Source of the DNA: Bradyrhizobium sp. CB2312
GTDB lineage: Bacteria; Pseudomonadota; Alphaproteobacteria; Rhizobiales; Xanthobacteraceae
Assembly: GCF_029714425.1 (NCBI RefSeq)
Contig: NZ_CP121668.1
Location: forward strand, 9,569,501-9,633,500
Reading direction: 5' to 3'
DNA length: 64,000 nt
In this document: one piece after another, positions 1 through 8,214 of the stretch
How positions within the stretch are numbered: position 1 is the first letter of the stretch
Layout of the letters: each line of letters starts with the position of its first letter
Translations under genes and position numbers: made by a program
Notes under the pieces: generated by a model
What the model saw: only the letters and a program-made list of their open reading frames with translations
Told to the model about the DNA's origin: nothing
The model's database searches: none

Positions 1-484
1 ACCAGCCGAGGCGGAAATAGAAGACGTAGACCAGCACGAGGCCGGTGAAGAACACCGGCAACGACACGCCCGCTGTCGTCGTGACCCGGCAGAGATGGTC
101 GATCCATGACCCCGGTCGTGTTGCAGCTAACACGCCGAGCGGAATGGCAATCACGATCGAGACGATCAGGCCGAGCAGTGTCAGCTCGGCGGAAGCCGGC
201 AGGCGGTTGCGAATTTCGGTCGCAACGGGCTGGCCTGTGGTGAGCGAGTTGCCGAAATCGCCATGGGCGAGATCGTTGGTGTAGCGGAAGAACTGCTCGA
301 TCAGTGGCCTGTCGAGACCGAGCTTCTTGCGGATCTGCTCGACGGCTTCCTTGGTCGCGGCGGGACCGGCGAAGTAGGCGGCGGGATCGCCTGGCAGCGC
401 GCGCGTCAGCAGGAAGGTGACGATGACGACGCCGATCAGCGAGGGAATCGCAAACATCAGGCGCTTGCCGATCATGGTCAGCAT
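1..484 (-). CDS. peptide-type ABC transporter permease (DppB/GsiC class), C-terminus beyond the window
   Basis: Inner-membrane permease of a family 5 (oligopeptide/dipeptide/nickel) ABC importer. About 161 N-terminal residues are visible. The start is the ATG at 484, reading MLTMIGKRLMFAIPSL. It has the family's first membrane helix (about residues 8-30) ending in TRALPGDPAA, then the periplasmic loop with KKLGLDRPLIEQF and LAHGDFGNS, which are signatures of DppB-type permeases, then the second helix region around TLLGLIVSIVIAIPLGVLAA. It lies downstream of, and in the same direction as, the binding protein at 942-2564, so the two are probably one transport operon despite a repeat-filled gap of 457 bases. 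The substrate cannot be told from sequence. The EAA loop that contacts the ATPase lies outside the window. Confidence 0.9.
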   Translation of the reverse strand, partial: MLTMIGKRLMFAIPSLIGVVIVTFLLTRALPGDPAAYFAGPAATKEAVEQIRKKLGLDRPLIEQFFRYTNDLAHGDFGNSLTTGQPVATEIRNRLPASAELTLLGLIVSIVIAIPLGVLAATRPGSWIDHLCRVTTTAGVSLPVFFTGLVLVYVFYFRLGW

Positions 485-530
485 GGGAGCGCTCTCCTTC
501 TCGGCGATTGGGGGCTAACGCGAGCGGCTT

Positions 531-655
531 GCTCCGCTGCGTTCCCTCCCCCCTTGCGGGGGAGGGCTAGGGAGAGAGGTGGCCCCGGGAGGGGTCTGAG
601 TTGGTGGCTACCCCTCTCCCCGACCCTCCCCCGCAAGGGGGAGGGAGCGAGAGGA
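531..655. repeat. GC-rich palindromic intergenic repeat, family A, copy 1
   Basis: Each end carries a hairpin of the form CCCTCCCCC-TTGC-GGGGGAGGG, and the whole element is an imperfect inverted repeat about 120 bases long. A near-identical direct copy follows at 746-870. Together they fill the 457-base gap between the binding protein and permease genes. The 20 or more bases on either side of each copy show no gene. Related copies lie at 14067-14214 and 35474-35620, with a half copy at 28031-28054. The transcript would fold strongly here. Confidence 0.85.
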
Positions 656-745
656 CGGGGGTCGCCTCACTCAAATCAACAGGACCAACAGATGCCGATA
701 CGTTGAGATCGACACTCTCGATCTCTGACAACAACCTCGCCCCAC

Positions 746-870
746 GCTCCGCTGCGTTCCCTCCCCCCTTGCGGGGGAGGGCTAGGGAGAGGGGTGGCTC
801 CGGGAGGGGTCTGAGTTCGTGGCTACCCCTCTCCCCGACCCTCCCCCGCAAGGGGGGAGGGAGCGAGAGA
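746..870. repeat. GC-rich palindromic intergenic repeat, family A, copy 2
   Basis: Second direct copy of the element at 531-655, differing at only a few positions, with the same terminal CCCTCCCCC/GGGGGAGGG hairpins. Tandem duplication of an element between a binding-protein gene and its permease gene could stabilise the upstream mRNA and give more binding protein than permease. That is inference by analogy with REP elements in enterobacteria. Confidence 0.85.
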
Positions 871-941
871 GTGGGGGCCATCTCACTTCGATCACCAAAA
901 CCAACTCGTGCCGATGCGTCTCCGACGATCAGCATGCCGCC

Positions 942-2564
942 TCACCCCTTCGCCATCGCGCGGTAATCGAGGCGGCGGTGGAACCAGTACTGATAGCCGC
1001 TGATGTTCTTCTGCATCGCGACGTTGACGAAGGGCTGGTACAGCGGGATGCGCGGGATGTCGGTGTAGGCGAGATCGACGAAACCCTTCACGTCGGCATC
1101 GTAGGTCGCGGTGTCGCCGGTGGCGGCGGCCGTGCGCGCGCCGTCGATCAGCTTGTCCATCTCCGCCGACTTGTAGCTCATGGTGTTGAAGACGGAATTG
1201 TTGCCGTGATAGCACCAGTAGAAGAAGTACTCGGGGTAATCGAGCCAGCCCGAGAACACGTTGGTGAAGAGCGGCATCTCCTTCTTGTTGAGCTCGGTGC
1301 GCCAGTTGGCGCCAGGCACCTTGTTGATGGTGGCCTTGATGCCGATCTGCGCGAGGCTCTCCTGCACCAGCACGCAAAGCGGCTCGTTGACGCCAGCGAA
1401 GTTGAGGTCGAAGGAGATCGTGGTCTCGAAGCCGTTGGCGTAGCCGGCTTCCGCCAGCAGCGCCTTCGCCTTCTCCATGTCGGTGTTGTATTTGTGCGGC
1501 TGCGGCCAGGCGACTTCCGTCGGCTTGTCCTTGGGCGCGCCGAACATGGGATTGCCGAGGCCGAACAGCACCGCGTCCATGATCTTCTGGTACGGCAGCG
1601 CATAGGCGACGGCCTGCCGCACCTTGGGATTGTCGAACGGCGGCTTGGTCACGTTCATGCCGATATACTGGATGCCGTTGGAGAACGGCAGCGACACCAC
1701 GTTGAGCTTGCCGTTCGCCTTCATCTCCTGGAAATCCTTGAACGGCAGCTCATAGGAGATGTCGGCATCGCCGCGCTCCAGCAGCGCGCGGCGGTTGCCG
1801 GCCTGCGGCACCATGCGCCAGATCACGCGCTTGATCTTCGGCAGCGGACCGCCGACCCAATCCTCGTTGCGCTCCATGATGACTTCGGTGCCGGCGGTCC
1901 ACTTCGTCACCTTGTAGGCGCCGGAGCCCGCGGTCTGCTGTTTCGTGAACTCGAGGCCCCAGGGATCCTTCTCGCTGGCGTTCTTCTTCACCAGCTCCGA
2001 ATTGACGATGCAGGGCACGATTACGGCGAGATCGGGGATCGTCAGCTTGTCCTTCTTCAGGAAGTCGACGCGCACGGTGTAGTCGTCGATCACGACGAAC
2101 TGCTCCGGCTTGGTCAGCGAGCCCGCACTCATCTGGAAGGTCGGGAAGCCACCGACGCTGACGGCGCGGTCGAGCGACCACTTCACGTCCTTGGCGGTGA
2201 CGGGCGTACCGTCGTGGAATTTGGCGTTCTTGCGCAGCTTGAAGGTGACCGACATGTCGTCGATCTTGAACTCCTCGGCGAGCTCGCCCTTGAACTTGTC
2301 GCGGTCGTAATAGGGCACGCCGCCGGGACCGCTCTTCATCTCGTGGCTGATCAGGCGGTCGTAGCAATTCCACGACACCTCATAGCCGGGCACGTTGGTG
2401 CCGACGCCGTGGATGTCGAGATTGTTGGGGCCGCCTTCCGAGACGATCAGCAGCGTCTCCGAGCGCGCATCGGCGTAGGCGGTGGAGATCACCTGCGGCA
2501 TGGCCGGAAGCGCCGCGCCAGCGGCCAATCCGGACACGGATTTGAGGAAATCGCGGCGCTTCAT
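942..2564 (-). CDS. peptide-type ABC transporter substrate-binding protein (SBP family 5), Tat-exported
   Basis: Periplasmic receptor of a family 5 ABC importer, about 540 residues, the usual length. The start chosen is the ATG at 2564 (MKRRDFLKSVSG), 7 bases after a GGAG ribosome site. A TTG at 2582 would only add six residues. The N-terminus is a twin-arginine signal (RRDFLK followed by a hydrophobic stretch with AAGAALPAMPQ). The body has family 5 landmarks: LAEEFKIDDMSVTFKLRKNAKFHD in two parts, DGTPVTAKDVKWSLDRA, and the ALPYQKI and AGYANGFE segments. The downstream permease at 1-484 is its likely partner. Tat export is common in alphaproteobacterial members. Substrate unknown: peptides, opines, glutathione or sugars are all possible in this family. 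Confidence 0.93.
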   Translation of the reverse strand: MKRRDFLKSVSGLAAGAALPAMPQVISTAYADARSETLLIVSEGGPNNLDIHGVGTNVPGYEVSWNCYDRLISHEMKSGPGGVPYYDRDKFKGELAEEFKIDDMSVTFKLRKNAKFHDGTPVTAKDVKWSLDRAVSVGGFPTFQMSAGSLTKPEQFVVIDDYTVRVDFLKKDKLTIPDLAVIVPCIVNSELVKKNASEKDPWGLEFTKQQTAGSGAYKVTKWTAGTEVIMERNEDWVGGPLPKIKRVIWRMVPQAGNRRALLERGDADISYELPFKDFQEMKANGKLNVVSLPFSNGIQYIGMNVTKPPFDNPKVRQAVAYALPYQKIMDAVLFGLGNPMFGAPKDKPTEVAWPQPHKYNTDMEKAKALLAEAGYANGFETTISFDLNFAGVNEPLCVLVQESLAQIGIKATINKVPGANWRTELNKKEMPLFTNVFSGWLDYPEYFFYWCYHGNNSVFNTMSYKSAEMDKLIDGARTAAATGDTATYDADVKGFVDLAYTDIPRIPLYQPFVNVAMQKNISGYQYWFHRRLDYRAMAKG

Positions 2565-2712
2565 TGGGATGCTCCAACTCAAAGGTTTTTGGTTGGAACT
2601 GGATTCGCAAGGTTCGTGCCAAGGCTTAACGGAAGCTTACACGCCACTTAAATCATTGATCTATAATGGGATTGACCCAATTTGGCCGCCGGGCGCTTTC
2701 TGAGCAGACCCA

Positions 2713-2730
2713 ATCTTTGCATACAAAGAT
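2713..2730. promoter_or_regulatory. possible GntR-type operator upstream of the binding-protein operon
   Basis: ATCTTTG-CATA-CAAAGAT is a perfect palindrome with 7-base arms, about 150 bases upstream of the binding-protein start at 2564. The core TTTGCATACAAA resembles operators of FadR-subfamily GntR repressors. No gntR gene is in the window. The rest of the 2565-2950 gap holds only the repeat at 2853-2932 and AT-richer sequence. Confidence 0.3.
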
Positions 2731-2852
2731 CTGATTTTGACTACAAAATAGGCGGAAGTGATCGATAGCCCGTTTTGTCACCATTTCTCGCAAGACATCA
2801 TCCTCATTTGCAGGATGGGGCCCCGAAAGAATCAAAACTTGTGCCTCAACCT

Positions 2853-2932
2853 CGTCATTGCGAGCGCAGCGAAGCAATCCAGACTGTCTCGGTGGAAAGA
2901 TTCTGGATTGCTTCGCTGCGCTCGCAATGACG
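2853..2932. repeat. palindromic intergenic repeat, family I
   Basis: An 80-base inverted repeat. The left arm starts CGTCATTGCGAGCGCAGCG and the right arm ends CGCTGCGCTCGCAATGACG, with about 15 unpaired bases in the middle. It lies directly downstream of the gene ending at 2951, so it could form a transcript-terminal hairpin. Similar CGTCATTGCGAGC elements are widespread in bacterial intergenic regions. I see only this copy in the window. Confidence 0.85.
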
Positions 2933-2950
2933 ACTGGACGACTGGAGTCA

Positions 2951-3928
2951 TCACTCCGCCCAGATCAAATCCTGCAATTCGACCAGATCGTTCGCCTTGT
3001 CCTGCCAGCCCTCGATGCAGATGTGGCTGTTGAGGTCGCTGGCACGGTGCAGCAGCATCAAGGCCATCAGCCTGCGCTTCAGCGCGTGGTCCGGCTTGGC
3101 ATAGCCGAAGCCTTCGAGCAGGCTGCGCACCCTGCCCGGCCGGCCCGCCGCCATGAAGGCGCTGGGGCCGAGCAGATCGTAGTCGCGCCATCCGGCAAGC
3201 ACGTCGCCGAAGTCGAACAGGCCGGCAAGCGACCAGCTGCCGTCATTGCAGGCGAGCAGGAAATTTTCCGGAATGTATTCGCCGATCAGGATCACCGGTG
3301 GGGCATCCATCGGAATCAGCTCGGCGGCGTCGCGGAGGAGATCGTCGAGACCTGCGAGGAATTTCGGCGCAAGGCCGAGACGCTCGTGCCGCGCGCGGCA
3401 ACCCTGCATCTGGGCGCGCATGAATGCGTCCCAGCGCGGCTCGACGTTCGCGAGAGGACCGAGCGGCGCGCGCTGCACGGCGGCGATGGTCTCGCCGATC
3501 TGGCGCAGCACACGCTCCTTCTGGTCTTCCGGCAGTTGCGGCCACACCTCCGAGCCGAGCGTGCCGGCAAGGCGCGTGATGACGAGATAGGGCCAGCCGT
3601 CACGCTGTCCTTCGGCGACGATCTCGGGTATCGGCAGATCCAGATGCCCCCTGAGCTGCGTCAGCGAGCCGCGCTCGGAGACGAATTGCGCGCGGAGCAG
3701 CGGCGGGAAGATCTTCAGGATCAGGCGATCACCGAGCCCGACCACGAGATTGGTGCCGGTTGCAAACACATGCGGCGCGCCGACATCGAGACCATGGCTG
3801 CGCGCGATGTCGCGCGCGACCGGCAGCCAGCGCGAGCTGTCGGCGCGCAAGGCGCGGTAGGCATGAAGGTCGGTCGAAGCGGCGGCGCCCCAGGCCCCGG
3901 CCGAATCCGGCGACAACGTCTGCTCCAT
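2951..3928 (-). CDS. APH-fold phosphotransferase-like protein, third gene of the protealysin operon
   Basis: About 325 residues (start ATG at 3928; a GTG one codon earlier is possible). The fold is that of aminoglycoside/choline kinases: an N-lobe with a candidate ATP lysine in LILKIF (K72), then a C-lobe with LFDFGD (D239/D242, metal binding) followed by the WRDYDLLG helix. The Brenner motif, normally HGDxxxxN with catalytic Asp, reads IGEYIPEN (residues 215-222), so Glu217 stands where Asp is expected and the His is lost. The distal Asn222 is kept. It starts 18 bases after the emfourin-like gene ends, so the two are co-transcribed. The substrate is unknown. Resistance to aminoglycosides should not be assumed. 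It may be a weak kinase or a pseudokinase. Confidence 0.75.
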   Translation of the reverse strand: MEQTLSPDSAGAWGAAASTDLHAYRALRADSSRWLPVARDIARSHGLDVGAPHVFATGTNLVVGLGDRLILKIFPPLLRAQFVSERGSLTQLRGHLDLPIPEIVAEGQRDGWPYLVITRLAGTLGSEVWPQLPEDQKERVLRQIGETIAAVQRAPLGPLANVEPRWDAFMRAQMQGCRARHERLGLAPKFLAGLDDLLRDAAELIPMDAPPVILIGEYIPENFLLACNDGSWSLAGLFDFGDVLAGWRDYDLLGPSAFMAAGRPGRVRSLLEGFGYAKPDHALKRRLMALMLLHRASDLNSHICIEGWQDKANDLVELQDLIWAE

Positions 3929-3946
3929 CACAGCGCCGATCTGGTC

Positions 3947-4222
3947 TTATTCCAGGACATCCTTGACGCTGTTCCTGACGGTGGCCGGGACCGCGTGCTC
4001 GGGGACCTCGATTGTCCTGGCACCGCGCGTGATCTTGTAAGTGAACGCGTCGGCCTGACCCGGATGCGCCGCAGGGATCTTGCCGGGATCGGCAAACAGC
4101 TGCTCCATCGTCTGCTGGTCGGCGGGCGACAGATCCGACAAGGTGACTTCACCACGACTCTTGAGGTGAGGGCCGCCGAATCCGGCGAACCCTCCGACGC
4201 GCTCGATCTTCAAGCGATCCAC
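3947..4222 (-). CDS. emfourin-like inhibitor of the adjacent M4 metallopeptidase
   Basis: A 91-residue cytoplasmic protein. The start is GTG at 4222, preceded by a strong GGAAGGA ribosome site, reading MDRLKIERVGGFAGFGG; an upstream ATG at 4351 would run through the protease gene and is rejected. The KIERxGGFAG opening and the gene order (directly 31 bases after a protealysin-like gene) match emfourin, the protein inhibitor paired with protealysin in Serratia and found beside many M4 genes. Later features are a DLSPADQQTMEQLF helix and a YKITRGARTIEVPE beta hairpin. Known for the family: slow tight-binding inhibition of protealysin-like enzymes. Inferred here: it keeps the neighbouring enzyme in check. 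The identification rests on the N-terminal motif, size and context. Confidence 0.75.
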   Translation of the reverse strand: MDRLKIERVGGFAGFGGPHLKSRGEVTLSDLSPADQQTMEQLFADPGKIPAAHPGQADAFTYKITRGARTIEVPEHAVPATVRNSVKDVLE

Positions 4223-4253
4223 GCTTCCTTCCTTTCGTAGCGCTGCAACCGGT

Positions 4254-5285
4254 CTACAGCCCGACCTTCTTCCATCCCGCATCGACGGCGGCGAAGACCG
4301 CGGCATCGCCGGGATACAACGTCTGGGCACCCTGCCGGGTCCGCGCCGCAAACGCCTTCATCGTCATGTGCGGCGCCGGCCCGAAGCCGGTCAGCGCAAG
4401 GTACCACACCTGCCCGATCCTGGCCCAACTGTTTCCGCCGAGCGTCGTGCAGGCCGTGCAGAAGGCGAGGTTCGGCGGGCCGCTGGAATAATGCGGATCC
4501 ATGCCCGGCGTGATTTGCGAATATTTGGTCGGTTGCGGCGCGAGGCAGTGCTTGGCGGCAGGATTGGCCATGTCGCGCAGGCAGGTGAACCCCCTCTTCT
4601 TGGCGGCCGGCCCCATGATGTCCTTGCCGATCAGCCAGTCGGCCTTCTTGACGTCCTGCTTGGCCTCCCACTGCCGGAACATCGAGCCGAAGCAGTCGGA
4701 GATGCTCTCGTTGAGGCCGCCGGCATCGTCGCTATAGGCAAGCTGGAGACTGTGCTGGGTCACGCCATGGGTGAGCTCATGGCCGATGACGTCGTTGCCC
4801 CTGGTGAAGTCGACGAAGAGGCTGCCGTCGCCGTCGCCATAGACCATCTGCGAGCCGTTCCACATCGCGTTGTTGTACTTCTCGCCGAAATGGACCGACG
4901 ACATCATGGTCATGCCGTGATCGTCGATCGAGTTGCGGTTGAAGACCTGCTGGTAGAATTTCGCGACCTTGGAGGTCTGGTTGACGGTGCGCTTGACCGA
5001 CCCGTCCGAGGACGTCTTCGGCCTCGGCACGGGCGTGCCCGGCAGCGTCTGGGTGTGCTTGCAGTCGTAGACTGTGACGGCCGGCGTGGTAGCCAGCGTC
5101 ACGAGGCCGGCGGAACGCGCCGTCGCAACGCTGGTCAATCTGGCGGCCTGGTTGCGCAATTCGCGCAGTTCATGGCTGATCTGGACCGTGTCGACCAGCT
5201 GCTTGCGCAGCGGGGCGGACAGCTTCTTGTCCTGGGAGAGCTTGGTCAGAACGTCGTTCGGGATGATGCAACATGTGCAGGGCAT
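4254..5285 (-). CDS. protealysin-like M4 zinc metallopeptidase
   Basis: Thermolysin-fold protease of 343 residues. The start chosen is the ATG at 5285 (MPCTCCIIPNDVL), 8 bases after GGAG. Zinc ligands are seen in HELTH (residues 169-173) and the third ligand Glu193 in GGLNESISD. His265 in DPHYSSGP matches the transition-state His. The short N-terminal region (about 50 residues) begins CCIIPNDVL, like the IIPPYML start of the protealysin propeptide, and there is no Sec or Tat signal. Protealysins are likewise small, lack a classical signal and act inside the cell or leave by unusual routes. The NEYGMx extracellular thermolysin type is unlikely on these grounds. It heads an operon with the inhibitor-like gene and the kinase-like gene. 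Confidence 0.92.
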   Translation of the reverse strand: MPCTCCIIPNDVLTKLSQDKKLSAPLRKQLVDTVQISHELRELRNQAARLTSVATARSAGLVTLATTPAVTVYDCKHTQTLPGTPVPRPKTSSDGSVKRTVNQTSKVAKFYQQVFNRNSIDDHGMTMMSSVHFGEKYNNAMWNGSQMVYGDGDGSLFVDFTRGNDVIGHELTHGVTQHSLQLAYSDDAGGLNESISDCFGSMFRQWEAKQDVKKADWLIGKDIMGPAAKKRGFTCLRDMANPAAKHCLAPQPTKYSQITPGMDPHYSSGPPNLAFCTACTTLGGNSWARIGQVWYLALTGFGPAPHMTMKAFAARTRQGAQTLYPGDAAVFAAVDAGWKKVGL

Positions 5286-5504
5286 TGAGGGATCTCCATT
5301 GCACTTTCCGAATATGGATGGATGAAACAATCTCGAGATCATTCCTGCCGGCGAGCGGCATGCACTGACGCCAGCCTGGCGTCACGCATGCGAGATTATC
5401 GCAGGCGGCGGAGCCGTTGCGTGTGAGGTCGCACACACTTCCGGGTTGCGTGATGTCCGAGCGGATTCTGAGTTTTGGTTGAAGCGATGCGCACCCAGGA
5501 CCAG

Positions 5505-5667
5505 GTTCACCTCTCCCATAGGGAGAGGTCGGAGCGCATCGGAGATGCGATCCGGGTGAGGGGATTTGGTCTCACTGGGCGCCGCGGCCCCTCACCCGGA
5601 TTGCACTGGACGATGCTTCGCATCGCCGAGCGCAATCCGACCTCTCCCGGTCGGGGAGAGGTGAACC
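5505..5667. repeat. palindromic intergenic repeat, family B, copy 1
   Basis: A 163-base inverted repeat running from GTTCACCTCTCCC to GGGGAGAGGTGAAC, with an inner pair around GGAGCGCATCG and GCGATCCGGGTGAGGGG. A second copy lies at 51694-51836. It fills most of the gap between the protealysin-like gene and the UgpB-like gene (5286-5685). The remaining part, 5286-5504, shows no gene and carries the protease promoter region. Confidence 0.85.
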
Positions 5668-5685
5668 ACGGACAGTCCGCCCGCT

Positions 5686-7014
5686 TCAGCGCTCGGGGCT
5701 GGCGCGCTCGAACTGGCGCAACAGCTTGTTGCCGCGCTCGACCGCGGAATCGAGCGCCGACTGCGCACTCTTCTGGCCGGCGAAGGCCTGCTCCAGCTCG
5801 TCCTCGATCGCGCCGCGGATCAGCACGAAGGAGCCGAGCCTGACGCCCTTCGAGTTTTCCGTCGGCGGATGCAGCGTGATCTCCTCGAACGAGATCGCCG
5901 AGCCCGGATTACGCTCGTAAAAGCCTTGCGCGCGCGTCAGCTCGTAGGCGGCGCGGGTGATCGGCAAATAGCCGGTGTTCTGGTGCCAGGCGGCCTGCAC
6001 GCCGGGCTGCGACAGATAGGCGAAGAACCGCGCCACGCCCTTGTATTCGTCGCGCGGCCGATCGCGCAGCACCCACAGCGTGGCGCCACCGATAATCGAG
6101 TTCTGCGGCGCGTCCTTCACGTCGGGCCAGTACGGCATCAGGCCGTAGCCGATCTCGAATTTCGAATTCGCCTTGATGTCGGCGCGCGTCGCCGAGGAGC
6201 CGATGAAGATGCCGCACTCGCCCTTCTGGAAGCGCGGCTCGGCCGCCTGCCCGCGGCCGCTATAGTCGAACGCCCTGGTCTGCTGCCATTCGGCGAGCTG
6301 GGCGACGTGCTTGACGAGAACGGGATTGTTGATGGTGAGCGCCGCATCGAGGCCGGCAAAGCCGTTGGTGCGGGTCGCCAGCGGCAGATTGTGGAACGCG
6401 GAAAGATTCTCGACATGGATCCAGGACGGCCAGGACGTGGTGAAACCACACACCGCGCCGCGCTCGCGCAGGCGCTTTGCGGCGGCGCCGAGCTCGGGCC
6501 AGGTTCTTGGCGGCGCCTCCGGATCGAGGCCGGCGTCGCGGAACATGGTCTTGTTGTAGTAGAGGATCGGCGTCGAGGAATTGAACGGGAAGGACAGCAG
6601 GTTGCCGCTCGCGTCGGTGTAATAGCCGGAGACCGCGGGCAGGTAATCGTTCAGCGAGAACGGCTCGCCCTGGTCCCGCATCAGGCTGAACACCGGATAG
6701 ATCGCGCCCTTGGCCGCGGTCATGGTCGCGGTGGCGACCTCGTTGACCTGGACGATCGCGGGCTGGCTGCGCGAGCGGAAGGCGAAGATCGCCGCCGTCA
6801 CCGTCTCGGTGTAGTTGCCCTTGTAGGTCGGGACGATGCGGTAGTCCGACTGCGAGGCGTTGAAGTCGGCGGCGAGCTTTTCGAGCTGCTTGCCGAGCTC
6901 GCCCGACATCGCGTGCCACCAAGCGATGTCGGTTGCCGCTTGCGCCTGTGACGTGAATGTGAGGGCCGCAGCGGCGACCACGACCTGCAAAAGGCGCAAT
7001 GCTGAAGTCACCAT
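5686..7014 (-). CDS. UgpB-like carbohydrate/glycerol-3-phosphate ABC substrate-binding protein, orphan
   Basis: A 442-residue periplasmic receptor of SBP family 1. The ATG at 7014 follows GGAAGAG. It has a Sec signal (hydrophobic core VVVAAAALTF, cleavage near TSQAQA-ATD). The mature part opens IAWWHAMSGELG and carries GNYTETVTAAIFAFR, IVQVNEVATATM and AKGAIYPV, which are characteristic of UgpB, the receptor for sn-glycerol-3-phosphate and its diesters. Later there is GECGIFIGSSATRADIK, the canonical UgpB segment. The neighbours are not ugpA, ugpE or ugpC, so it either serves a transporter encoded elsewhere or has a separate role. The divergent gap to the next gene (7015-7212) must hold promoters for both directions. 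Confidence 0.88.
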   Translation of the reverse strand: MVTSALRLLQVVVAAAALTFTSQAQAATDIAWWHAMSGELGKQLEKLAADFNASQSDYRIVPTYKGNYTETVTAAIFAFRSRSQPAIVQVNEVATATMTAAKGAIYPVFSLMRDQGEPFSLNDYLPAVSGYYTDASGNLLSFPFNSSTPILYYNKTMFRDAGLDPEAPPRTWPELGAAAKRLRERGAVCGFTTSWPSWIHVENLSAFHNLPLATRTNGFAGLDAALTINNPVLVKHVAQLAEWQQTRAFDYSGRGQAAEPRFQKGECGIFIGSSATRADIKANSKFEIGYGLMPYWPDVKDAPQNSIIGGATLWVLRDRPRDEYKGVARFFAYLSQPGVQAAWHQNTGYLPITRAAYELTRAQGFYERNPGSAISFEEITLHPPTENSKGVRLGSFVLIRGAIEDELEQAFAGQKSAQSALDSAVERGNKLLRQFERASPER

Positions 7015-7212
7015 GGCTCTTCCCGTGCCCGCACGACCGAAGCGGCAGCCTTTGCTTAAGGCCCGGCATTGGCGGTTTCAACCGGGAATGCGCTCCGGCC
7101 GCGCCGCACAATCGCGCGACGGGTTCCGCCGGTATGGCCTTCCCTTAACCATCTGCTAGATTGCATTGAACCTTCTGCTCCCGCCATAGACTCCATCTCT
7201 GAGGGGTTGAGT

Positions 7213-8208
7213 GTGCCAGTGCTAGACCGTGCCGAACTCTCGCGGACCGGGGTGATCGTCGTTGCGCTTCTGCTCGCCATCTGTGCGACGGGCGCCGCGG
7301 CGCGCGAATTCCGCGCCGCCGACACCCAGACCGAGGACTATCCGACCGTCCAGGCGCTGCGCTACATGGGCGCCCAAATCAGCGAACGGACCGGCGGCCG
7401 GCACGAGATCAAGGTATTCCACTCTCGCCAGCTCGGAGAGGAAAAGGAGACCATTGAGCAAACGCGGGCCGGCGCGATCGACCTCAACCGGACCAATGTA
7501 GCCCTGATCGGCAATTTCGTTCCGGCCATGAACGTGCTCGCCATGCCGTTCCTGTTCCGGTCCATCGAGCACATGCAGAAGGTGCTGGACGGGCCGATCG
7601 GCGACGAGATCCTCGGCAGCTTCGAGCCCTACGGCTTCGTCGGGCTCGCTTTCTACGATTCGGGGGCGCGGTCGATCTACAACGGCGTCCGTCCGGTGAA
7701 GAGCATTGCGGATCTCAAAGGCCTGCGGATCCGGGTGCAGCAATCGGAGTTGATGAGCGAGATGATCCGCTCGCTCGGCGCCGTGCCGGTCGAGCTTCCC
7801 TACGGACAGGTGCTCACCGGGCTTGCGACCCATCTGATCGACGGCGCAGAGAACAACTGGCCATCCTTCGTGACGACGGACCATTACAAATATGCGGGCC
7901 ATTACACGCTGACCGAGCACACGATGAGCCCGGAGGTGCTGGTGATCTCGCTCAAGGCCTGGCGGAGCCTCTCGGTGGACGATCAGAAGATCTTCCGCGA
8001 GGCGGCGCTTCGCTCCAGCCGTTTCATGCGCGAGAAGTGGCGCGACCTCGAGGACCAGTCGCAGCGCAAGGCGGAAGCCGCCGGCATCACCGTCGTCAAG
8101 GACATCGACCACAAGCCGTTCGAGGACGCGATGGCGGCGGTGTACGCCAAGGCCGCGCGCGATCCCGCTGCGGCCGCGCTGATCGAACGCATTCGCAAGG
8201 TGGAGTGA
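7213..8208 (+). CDS. TRAP-type (DctP) substrate-binding protein leading a histidine-kinase operon
   Basis: A 331-residue periplasmic receptor. The start chosen is GTG at 7213, 6 bases after GAGGGG; upstream in-frame codons have no ribosome site. The signal peptide (GVIVVALLLAICATGAAA) cleaves before REFRAADTQ. DctP landmarks are FHSRQLGEEKETIEQTRAGAI in two halves, NVLAMPFLFRS, GLRIRVQQSELM, and the ligand-binding region GAVPVELPYGQVLTGLATHLIDGAENN (residues split here). The conserved Arg of this family, which binds the carboxylate of organic acids, is in LKGLRIRVQ. No DctQ or DctM membrane subunit is nearby. Seven bases downstream a histidine kinase begins, so this receptor may feed a sensor rather than, or as well as, a transporter. 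Confidence 0.88.
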   Translation: MPVLDRAELSRTGVIVVALLLAICATGAAAREFRAADTQTEDYPTVQALRYMGAQISERTGGRHEIKVFHSRQLGEEKETIEQTRAGAIDLNRTNVALIGNFVPAMNVLAMPFLFRSIEHMQKVLDGPIGDEILGSFEPYGFVGLAFYDSGARSIYNGVRPVKSIADLKGLRIRVQQSELMSEMIRSLGAVPVELPYGQVLTGLATHLIDGAENNWPSFVTTDHYKYAGHYTLTEHTMSPEVLVISLKAWRSLSVDDQKIFREAALRSSRFMREKWRDLEDQSQRKAEAAGITVVKDIDHKPFEDAMAAVYAKAARDPAAAALIERIRKVE

Positions 8209-8214
8209 GCCGCG

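Noticed and set aside
531..870. Regular palindromes considered as a CRISPR array
   Set aside because: Only two copies of a 120-base unit, with no 25-45-base repeats or equal spacers and no cas genes.
819..2651. A 610-codon open frame on the plus strand opposite the binding-protein gene
   Set aside because: It is the antisense shadow of a real gene in GC-rich DNA: the product is His/Leu/Val-rich with no family pattern, whereas the minus strand encodes a clear family 5 receptor.
2951..3928. APH-fold protein considered as an aminoglycoside-resistance gene
   Set aside because: The catalytic Asp of the Brenner motif is replaced by Glu and the gene lies in a protease operon; the family fold alone does not show resistance.
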